From the NCBI GenBank assembly GCA_013146195.2, contig CM028379.1, positions 60,089,693-60,153,692 on the forward strand: 64,000 nt of DNA. Reading direction: 5' to 3'. Shown here piece by piece: positions 56,018 to 64,000 of this stretch (the first letter of the stretch is position 1; each line of letters starts with the position of its first letter). The DNA comes from Codonopsis lanceolata (taxonomy: Eukaryota; Streptophyta; Magnoliopsida; Asterales; Campanulaceae). Made by a program: the position numbers and the translations under genes. A model generated the notes under the pieces. The model saw only the letters and a list, made by a program, of their open reading frames with translations, was not told the origin of the DNA and made no database searches.

Positions 56018-56035
56018 AGGGCGACTCGCTGGGAG
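56018..56035 (+). promoter_or_regulatory. Primer binding site of plus-strand Tat/Ogre element
   Basis: AGGGCGACTCGCTGGGAG is a damaged form of TGGCGACTCnGCTGGGGAC, at the position expected after the LTR. The sequence that follows (TTTTATTTTA and GGAGGGCTAGACTCA) matches the sequence after the site at 20703. Confidence 0.6.
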
Positions 56036-56275
56036 ATCGCTTTTATTTTAATAAATAAAAATGGAGGGCTAGACTCATTAACCAAAACTTTTTTTCTTTT
56101 TTGTTTCTGCTAAAGTATGCTTGTTATATTAATTTAAACACTTGAATATATGCGTTCCTTTAACATCCGTGTCTATATTTGTGGATATGATCCTCCATCT
56201 TGCAGCAGCAGTTTCATTTCAAACACTCATTACGGATATACTTGAAAATATTCGATATTTTTCAAAAAAAATTCA

Positions 56276-56328
<53 letters not shown>

Positions 56329-57338
56329 TTATGTGCAATATTTCCTGGGCAAAGACAACAAAAGGGTCGGGCTTTATTTTTAAAATCTCTTCATTTTCGG
56401 CCTTATATTATTTTATTCTGCTTTATTTTCATTCCGCAAAATATATATATATGCATTCATTCTGTCATTTTATTTTGGGGATTAGGACTCATTTGTAATA
56501 AATAGAAATAGATAGATTCACTTTTCTTTCTATTTCTTGATGGTATGCTTGCTTGCTCGCTCAAACTAAAAAGCCGAGAAAATCCATAAATAACAAAGAA
56601 GACATGCTATATCTGTTTTATTTTCTATTTTATATCTAAAAAAAAAAACTTTTTTTTTTTTTAGATACCGCACACACGTGCACATGCATATAAATATATT
56701 CCGAATTGCTACCCTACACCATGGCCAGCCTACCCCCTGCATAAGCCAACGTTAGACTGCATATAGATTTTCAGGACACTTCAAAGACCGACCGGTTTTT
56801 GCATTTTAAATCGTGGGTCGGCCCTACCAAAAAAAAAATGTGCGCAAGTCAAAAAAAAAAGTCAAAAAAAACAAGTCAAAAAAAAAATAATACAGGGGCT
56901 GATTTATTATTTTCAAATGCTCGACCTAGACCATTTCGAATGGTGGATCCCGGAAAGAGTATAGGCCCTTCGCTTGGGATCAGTCCGATCTCGGGGAGTC
57001 GAAAGGCAGGTGGAATACGTTGGTCCTATACTCTGGAGAAAGAATCCACTGCTCCAGAAAAGTCCCGAGATCAAAATTAAGGTGTGCTTATCCGGTCAAT
57101 TTGTAGGAAAATAATAAATAATAAAATATACTAATAAAGGCACGTTGTACTCCAAGCCCGTAAAGCCTTCACCAAATTTTCTCGATACCTCCAAACCCAT
57201 TTTCCTCAGAAACCTGGCCCGAATTTGGAAAGGCGAGACAAGATCGGCCGATTGATACGGAAACAAGTGCGTAAATCGAACGAGGGTATCGTAAACAGAT
57301 CGATAAAGGGCGTAAAGCTCAGAGGGTACGATCCGCAA
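56036..57338 (+). other. Leader of the plus-strand Tat/Ogre element
   Basis: Non-coding leader homologous to 19513-20702 in reverse. It includes a TA microsatellite at 56280-56324 and A-rich stretches at 56820-56890. The 56930-57230 part, with GGATCCCGGAAAGAGTATAGG and CCTCAGAAACCTGGCC, is the best conserved. A 123-codon antisense frame at 57096-57467 overlaps the true gag start and is not accepted. Confidence 0.65.
56280..56324. repeat. TA microsatellite
   Basis: An uninterrupted TA run of about 45 bp inside the leader. Confidence 0.9.
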
Positions 57339-59230
57339 GATGGCGCAAAAGTGAACAATCCGCCATGGGTACAGATATGTGGGCTCCTGGTATGCTCCGA
57401 CTCCAAAGAATGCAAAGAAGTTGGCTAGACCAAAATTTGGGTGCAACTCGATCGTATAATGAGCCAAATGGCTAATCGGTACAAAGCTTGAAATCTAGTG
57501 GTGAGGTAATCTCTTCCCTCGCAGCCCCCAAGAAGCATCAACCTCACATATGCCTCCAAACCCAAACCCTCAGCCAAACACTAACCCACCAAACACCGCC
57601 GTCACTCCAAATCCTAACCCTCCACCAACTCCCTACTACCCAAATGTCAACCCTTACCCATCCTATCCTCCATATCCTATCCCAAACACCAACATTCCCC
57701 AGAGTCCAAATGACCTCCCTTTTCCCATAATCAACCCACTCCAAAACAACCCACATATGGATCCCCAAAGCTATAACCCGTCAGGCCAAGTTACTACCTA
57801 CTTACCTTCCGATGATCCTGGCCACCCAAATTTAAACCATCCAAAATCCACCACCTACATACCCAAAATCCATATCCCCGCCAATAACCCACCAACCCAA
57901 AATCCATATCCCGCCAATAACCCACCAACCCAAAATCCATATCCACCCAAAATCCTATCCGCCAAAAACCCAAAATCTCAAAATCCACCAAATCAAACCC
58001 TATCAAAATCCATACCCAACTCAAAATCCATCCAAAATCCATACCCAAAATCCATACCCAAAAACCCAAAATCCTTACCCAACACCACTTAAATTAACCC
58101 AGCTTTCCCTAATCCTGCCAGCATATACCTAAAACCAACTCCCCCAGCCACCAAAATGGAGGCCGACATGGAAAACATGAAAACCATGATGCTCAAACTT
58201 CTCAACAAAGGGGAATTTTCTACGCGGGCACTGGCATTACAACCTTCAGCATTGCCTTCAAAAGTTCAAAATGCCCGACATAGAAAAGTTTGATGGGACC
58301 GATGCCCTATATCCCATTCTAAAATCCTATTCCACCGGTATGCGCAATAAGGGAGCTAGCTTTGAAGCTATGGCTTCCAATTTTCACCTCACCCTAGTAG
58401 GGCCGCCAAGCAATGGCCGATGTTGTCGACAAGAGCACTCAATACTGGGACCGGATAGCCGAGGAATTCCTTGAAAGGTATAAAGACAACACTAGCCCAT
58501 AAAATAAAAGAGACCTCGAGTCATGCACCCAAAGGGAGAAAGAAACATGTGCCGAAGTTTGCAATGTGGAAAAGAAAGTTGGCCCAAACTTTGACGCACT
58601 GATCCCTGAGTCATGCCGATGTTCATCAAAACCTCCCCCATATACCGAACACATGCGTATCTCCCTTACAAAGCAGCCTTTAAAGAAGTAGTGGAGATAG
58701 GGGTTCGTATTGATGAAGATATACCTGACCGGCAATTAAAAGTCAATACACCTTCCTAGTTCTTTCCGATACTCTAAAGGAAAGACAACCGCACTCAAAG
58801 ACTACCCAACATGGTAGAGATGCATCCCACTTTTCCTACCCAAAGCTATAGTGCTACTCCATGGTCCTATGGACCGCATGTGTCCGTCAACTCGCCGAGG
58901 GAATAATGGCCCAAACAGAATTTCAGAGGCCGTAAGTGGTCAACCGGACTATGACGATTGCAAGCTCCTCGCCTGCGGATATTACAGGGCTAATGGCTCG
59001 TGAGTATTGAAGCCTTTGGAAAACTACAGCCACCAAACCCCCTACCCGACAATTGGAACCATACCAAGATTGTGAATATCATCGCTACAAATAAAGGGTC
59101 ACCTCACCGACAGATGCTACACACTCAAAAATGCTATCCAGATTTGATAGATGACAAGGTGATTGAAAACCTCCTCCCTGACCAAATACAATCAATAACC
59201 CTCTACCTCAAATCAACATGATTGAGGTTG
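57339..59230 (+). pseudogene. Plus-strand Tat/Ogre gag, heavily frameshifted
   Basis: The ATG at 57339 aligns with the ATG at 19512 of the minus-strand copy, but two bases are lost within 20 bases. The Pro/Asn-rich region (57550-58092) is open and expanded by short repeats such as NNPPTQNPYP. The signature MPDIEKFDGTDA follows at 58271, and then FHLTLVG, ERYKDN, ESCTQRE and VVEIGVRIDED in shifting frames. The zinc-knuckle region near 59065-59120 keeps CEYHR, but the second cysteine is lost and the frame slips. The N-terminal and C-terminal parts can be followed only by switching among all three frames. Confidence 0.78.
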
Positions 59231-60300
59231 ATGAAAAATCATCGTGCCCAAGTTCGAAAAAATTAGCCACCCATTACCATATATCCTCATTCCCTTCTCT
59301 CCATCTACATCCATAAAAGAGCCTAGCCGCAATATGCTCTCTTGGGACACTATCCCTGGTAGCCAAAATACCGCAACATCGAAAAGCCACTTGGGCCTGG
59401 GGATGTTAGCCACCTTACTAGATCCGGCCGAGCCTACCAACCAAACCTCGAAAAAGGTGACCACTGTGCAAAGACCAAGAGACAGATATCGGGCTAAGGA
59501 GGTGGAGGATACTCTTTAGCTCGATGAAGAAAACTCAGCCAACATTTCCATCCGGGCTTACTTTGTGCTTCAAAACCCACCGAGACACTGCAAATCCTTA
59601 AGTCGCAATGTTCCAATTGAAACCTCCCCGAATGAGCTTACTCAGATGATCGGAAACATTCATTTTGGAAATGTCATAATGTTTACTGATCTAGATCTGC
59701 CCAAGGAAGGAGCTGACCACATTGATGCTCTTCATATCACCGGGAATAATGGAAAAAGGGTTCCCCGAGTTCGATAGACAACGGGTCCTCTCTCGAATGT
59801 ATGTCCCGCCAAAGACCTTAGCCAAATTGGGAACAAAAATATCGAACTCACTCCTTCCTCACAAACAAGAAAGGCATATGACAACACCCGCCGATGTGTC
59901 TTGGGTGGTCACTCGATGTCGACTATTGGGCCACTAACCATGCCTGGCCGAATTCCAAGTTTTGGACATACCACCACTTTCTTATCGGGACGCCTCGATC
60001 CATGGGGTAAAGGGGTAGCTTCTTCATTACACCAACGTGTCAAATTCATCCACGATGACCACATAGTAATTATTCTGGCTGACAAGATCGTGGAAAACAA
60101 GGAAAGCGAGGATATCCCAATCCTCGAGATAGAGCATGAAGACACGGGTATCTTCCTCAGTGGTTTTGAGGTTATCCCCCAAGCTGTGGTCAACGCCTCA
60201 ATACGGCCGAGAAACCGACATCACCGAAAGAAAACCACATCCCTAGGAAACATGGTCCCTTTAAACATGTTCCGAAAATGAATTATATGCCCGGCCTGGT
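59231..60300 (+). pseudogene. Plus-strand Tat/Ogre protease region
   Basis: The aspartic protease region, in pieces. GADHIDALHITGNNGKRVPRV leads to the active-site codons for DNGS at 59777-59788, which are readable only in a third frame, and then VPPKTLAKLGTKI in another. So three frames are needed across about 60 bases. Downstream, SSLHQRVKFIHDDHIVII and IPILEIEHEDTGIFLSGFEVI (60019-60180) match the protease-to-RT linker usual for Tat/Ogre polyproteins. There is no catalytic protein. Confidence 0.7.
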
Positions 60301-61163
60301 CTTGGCGTAAAACCAACAGGGCTTGTCAATCTAGTCCAGATGAACTTAAGGAATGTATCCCTCCCTTTCGCCTAGGATACACGCCTACTCCAAATTGAGG
60401 TAGCCCATGAAACAAAAACGTGAGAAAAGAAAGGCGTAAAAGGAAAAGCTGCCCTTACACACATCCCCTCTCCAACCATACAGAAAAACCTTAAATGGTT
60501 ACTTCGTAAGGAAAGGGGAAACGTAAGCCTATCTCATGTTCCCTGAGCCCTGGATAGACCAAAATGGGAAAAGATGCCCCGGTTGGGAAATCTTTGAAGA
60601 TGTCGGCCTTCTCACGCAAAATGGAACAGTCATCCCGAGCCCCGTAGCACTGCATATAAACCGCCACTTTTGAAAACACTTGGTCTATAGATCAGGATGA
60701 CTATTCTCTCGTCTTATTTGATGATGACTACCGGGAGACAGCTTTTGGGTATGATAGACTGAGGCACCGATATGCAAAGCTCCCCGATGAGTTCGAGCTT
60801 CACCGCTAAGCCTCTGCAATTGGTACATTACGACGGCCCGCTCTTGACTCCCGCACGGTAGACCGCTCGATATACCATCCCCCTTCCTTCTCCTAGCTTT
60901 ACGGATTGGTCATCTACCGATCCGCTCCCTAATAATGAGGATCTCAAACCCCAGGTCCTCAATAATGTAATAAGCCCCGTGCAGTTTGCTATTAATGATA
61001 ATATGAATGTCTTTGCTTATTCCTTAGTTGCACCTACATTAAAAGACACATTAAATAATCATAATAATGAGTCATTTAATGAAATGGACCCAAAAGATAA
61101 AAAATATTTGCTTGAGCTTGTAAAGTCAGTTGAGCAACAGGAACAACATCACTCAAAGAAGAA
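60301..61163 (+). pseudogene. Plus-strand Tat/Ogre protease-RT linker
   Basis: Contains GLGVKPTGL- and LGYTPTPN-like coding remnants near 60300-60400 and a short open stretch at 60979-61167 (Asn/Asp-rich, EQQEQHHSKKK). This is the variable linker before RT; little is conserved and several stops are present. Confidence 0.5.
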
Positions 61164-62060
61164 GTGAAGACTTGTCAATCATCAACTGGGCTGAACAATC
61201 AAGTCAAAGAAATCAAAATCGGCAACTACCTGCAAGGCTCTGAAAGGGTAGCGCTCATCGACCTCCTCAAAGAGTTCGTAGATATCTTCGCCTGGTCCTA
61301 TGAAGATATGCCAGGGCTAGATCCAGCCATAGTCGAACACCGGATCCCCATATATCCGGATGCTCGGCCAATCAAGCAGAAGCTCCGCCGAATCAAACCA
61401 GAATGGTCACTGCAAGTCAAAGAAGAAATTATGAAGCAGCTCCATGTCAACTTCATTCGGGTAGTTGAATACCCGATCCGGGTCGTCCAACATAGTGATG
61501 CTCCCAAGCCCAACGGAAGGTTCCGATCTCAGACTTCCGCGACCTCAACAAAGCGTCGCCCAAAGATGACTTCCCGCTACCCAATATTGATATTGTGGTA
61601 GATGCCGTTGCTGCTCACAAAATCAGATCCTTCGTCGACGGCATGCTCGGCTACAATCAAATTAAAATGGCAGCAGAAGACCAAGAGAAGACTTCATTCA
61701 CCACTCCTTGGGGGACCTATTGCTATACTGTCATGCCATTTGGACTCAAAAATGCCGGGCTACTTATCAAAGGGCTGCCACCACTCTCTTCCACGACATG
61801 ATCCACAAGGAGATCGAGGTCTACGTCGACGACATGATCGTGCATTCCAACGACGCCAACGGTGCTCATATCAGAGACCTTCGAAAGTTCTTCGAAAGGT
61901 TAAGAAAGCATCAAATGAAACTTAACCCCACCAAATGCACATTTGGGGTCACCAAAGGCAAGGTCCTGGGATTCTTAGTGACCGAGCAGGGCATCGAGAT
62001 CGAGCCAAAGAAAGATCAAAGCTATTATAGAGATGCCGCAGCCTAAAAACTCCAATGTAA
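61164..62060 (+). pseudogene. Plus-strand Tat/Ogre reverse transcriptase
   Basis: RT of the Tat/Ogre type. It begins VKEIKIGNYLQGSERVALIDLL with DIFAWSYEDMPGLDPAIVEH, RPIKQKLRRIKPEWS and VEYP, then slips frame near 61480. SFVDGMLGYNQIKMAAEDQEKTSFTTPWGTYCYTVMPFGLKNAG is open at 61630-61758, and the catalytic box VYVDDMIVHS (YVDD at 61822-61833) is intact in a third frame, followed by LRKHQMKLNPTKCTFGV and GKVLGFLV. Motifs are well preserved but at least three frameshifts break them. Confidence 0.82.
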
Positions 62061-62690
62061 GTCAAAGGCTTCCTAGGCCGACTACAAGATATCGCCCGCT
62101 TCATCGACAACTAACAACCACATGTGGGCCCCTCTTCAAAGCTCCTAAAGAAAAATACTGACCAAGTCTGGGACGAGAAATGCCAGCTAGCTTTCGACAA
62201 AATAAAAGCCTACCTCACCAATCCCCCTGTGCTAGCTCCACCCCATACACATAAACCTCTCCTCATATACTTAACCGTCACAGACATCGCCAAGAGGAGC
62301 CATGCTTGCCCAAGAAAAGAAAGACTCCTACATCGAAAATGCCATATACTTCATAAGTAGGAAGTCGCAAGGAAGCGAGCCGAATTATTCTAAGATTGGA
62401 GAAAAGTTGCGGCCTAGTCTGACAACCTCAAAGGCTCAAAACTTATCCGCAAGGGCGATCCATCAAGCTCATATCCGTGATGGACCCTATAAAATACATC
62501 TTCGGCAAGCCATCACTTTCCACCGACCGGCTAAGTGGGCCTTCCTTCTCAACGAAGTTTGACATAACATATGTCACGCTCAAATCTATCAAAGGCACAG
62601 AATTGCAGCATCACTTAGCCGATCTACCTCTAAAAACCGAAGATGCTATCGAGCCCAGCTTCCTGCACGAAGGTGTCTTGGAAATCACCG
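62061..62690 (+). pseudogene. Plus-strand Tat/Ogre RNase H
   Basis: Ty3/gypsy RNase H after RT: FDKIKAYLTNPPVLAPP, LLIYLTVTDIA, AQEKKDSYIENAIYFISRK, SEPNYSKIE and ITYVTLKSIKGTELQHHLADLPL. These lie in alternating frames with several small indels. Confidence 0.7.
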
Positions 62691-63110
62691 ACCACCGACA
62701 CCACCGGCAGATGTTCTTTGATGAGCCGCAAACAAAAGAGGCTTTGGCATAGGAATCTTACTCATCGATCCAACAGATTCTCACACTCCATCGGCCATAA
62801 GATTGGAGTTTGAGTGCTCCAACAACACCACCGAATACGAAGCTTGCATTGCCTCGGAAGAGGCTCTCCAAAGGAAGGCCAAAAATCTCAAGTCTTGGAG
62901 ACTCGCCTTGATCATAAACCAAGTCGAAGGGAAGTGGAAAACCCAAGATCCCCTGGCCGCAACTTTATCATGCCAAATTAACAAGACTTGCCGCTCGGTT
63001 TGATTCCATCTCATTCCACTACTTGCCGGACGTAAATCAATTTGCCGATGCACCGGCCACTCTAGCATCACTAGTCCAAATTCCGCAGAAACCCAAGTCC
63101 AACCCTCAGA
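62691..63110 (+). pseudogene. Second RNase H-like domain (Tat-lineage marker)
   Basis: After the usual RNase H there is a second domain: MFFDEP, a GILLIDPTDSHTPS-type segment in a shifted frame, EFECSNNTTEYEACIASEEALQ and ALIINQVEGKWKT. This is the archaeal-type RNase H-like (aRNH) domain acquired by the Tat/Ogre branch of Ty3/gypsy. An in-frame stop at about 62750 and a frameshift break it. Confidence 0.7.
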
Positions 63111-63299
63111 AGTCGGGAAGAAGGTCACGCCAAGATACCGCTTCAAAATTAATGCCCCCGAGGCGCATCACGAGCCCCGGTATGTTGACATCCAAAAAAT
63201 CGCTTCAAAAAGGAATCTACCCCCGGCCTAGACAAAAGAGGGAGAATCTCCCTGCGAAGATGGGCATCGCAATTTGTATTCAGCGGTGGCAGCTTATAT

Positions 63300-64000
63300 A
63301 AAAGGCACTACCAAGGCCTGAATCTTTTATGCGTCGATCAGGCCAAAGCAGAGCAAATTATGGACCAACTCCACGGTGGTACCTGCGGACCCCACATGAA
63401 CGGCCATATGCTATCCAAGAAAGTTATCCGGCAGGGGTACTATTGGAGCTCGCTTGAAACCGACAGATTCGGTGGTGCGACATTGCGACAAGTGCCAACG
63501 TTTTGCAAATCTACAAAGACGTGCCCCGCACATCCTATACAACTCCACGCCCCCGGCCCTTCTCAACATGGGGAATCGACGTCATAGGCCAAATTCACCC
63601 GAAGGGATCCAATGGCCATGAGTACGTTCTAGTAGCCGTCGACTACTTTACAAAGTGGGTGGAAGCCTCTTCCTACAAAATCCTAAATGCTCGCAAGGTG
63701 TCCGAATTCATCCGGACCAACATCATATATCGCTACGGAGTACCTTTCGAGATAATCTCCGACAACGGCACGCATTTTGAAGGGGACGTGAACCGTCTAC
63801 TCGACGAGTTCAAAATTCAAAGACATAAATCCTCCCCCTACCGGCCGCAAGCAAATGGTGCCGTTGAAGCGACCAACAAGACACGGAAAACATCATCGAA
63901 AAATGGCCGACACAGAAGAGATCGGAAAAGTTGCCGCCACTAGCCCTCTCGGGGCTATCGCACCTCGCCAGACACCCACCGGGCTACCCCTATTCTCTAG
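63300..64000 (+). pseudogene. Plus-strand Tat/Ogre integrase, cut by window end
   Basis: Integrase with a zinc domain HGGTCGPHMNGHMLSKKVIRQGYYW and, after a frame change, CDKCQRFANLQRRAP. The catalytic core frame 63503-63943 has D at 63578 (WGIDVIG), D at 63761 (SDNGTHFEG) and E at 63866 (NGAVEATNK). HKSSPYRPQANGAVEA is the usual Tat/Ogre form. The frame ends after RKTSSKNGRH by a slip near 63885, and the rest lies outside the window. Confidence 0.82.

Noticed and set aside
57096..57467. 123-codon antisense open frame in the Tat/Ogre leader
   Set aside because: Its right part is antisense to the decayed start of gag (57339 onward aligns with the gag start at 19512), and the other copy has no corresponding frame. 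Some Tat elements do carry antisense ORFs, but this one has no support.

Overview
The window is nuclear DNA of a flowering plant, probably a dicot; the species cannot be told from the sequence. The evidence is LTR retrotransposons of plant-only lineages (Athila-like and Tat/Ogre-like Ty3/gypsy, Ty1/copia), a CACTA end, a Stowaway MITE, a tRNA-derived SINE, long AT-rich spacers and a spliced gene with GT..AG borders. There are no operons, ribosome binding sites or other bacterial signals. Two runs of exactly 100 N (11923-12022 and 54976-55075) are scaffold gaps of unknown true length.

Layout. 1-7147: Athila-like copy 1 on the minus strand (integrase, RNase H/RT, protease, gag, tRNA-Asp-type primer binding site, truncated 5' LTR). 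7148-8570: older LTR-like debris. 8571-11922: a minus-strand Tat/Ogre LTR followed by its repeat-rich 3' untranslated region. 12023-17942: Athila-like copy 2 on the minus strand, broken at its 3' end by the gap, with a complete 1,099-bp 5' LTR. It sits inside the gag gene of a minus-strand Tat/Ogre element (17943-20724) whose 5' LTR is 20725-22433. 22434-23212: U3 part of another minus-strand LTR. 23213-26217: 3' end of a plus-strand Tat/Ogre element, a tandem-repeat 3' UTR followed by a 3' LTR.

26218-37100 is the gene-bearing part: a Stowaway MITE, a 186-bp inverted repeat pair enclosing fragments of a receptor-like kinase gene and a PPR gene (a Pack-MULE-like structure), AT-rich MITE debris with a sharp palindrome, and one apparently intact host gene (33134-36703, two coding exons, 149 residues, single-pass membrane protein of unknown function). 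37113-48340 holds several small elements that share TIR-like ends and GATGCATC-type words. Among them lies an internally deleted Athila-like element (38118-43116), itself hit by a SINE and by a 768-bp solo LTR; both insertions have visible target-site duplications. 50078-51525 is the 3' half of a minus-strand Ty1/copia element cut by a CACTA end at 51543. 51543-54975 is tandem-repeat DNA ending in a strongly G-rich, telomere-like array at the second gap. 55076-64000 is a plus-strand Tat/Ogre element (partial 5' LTR, primer binding site, leader, gag, protease, RT, RNase H, a second RNase H-like domain, integrase), riddled with frameshifts and cut by the window end.

No retroelement protein here is intact. 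The useful content is the insertion order that can be read from nesting, the element-derived tandem repeats, the captured gene fragments and the single host gene. I found no evidence for a wholly new kind of system.
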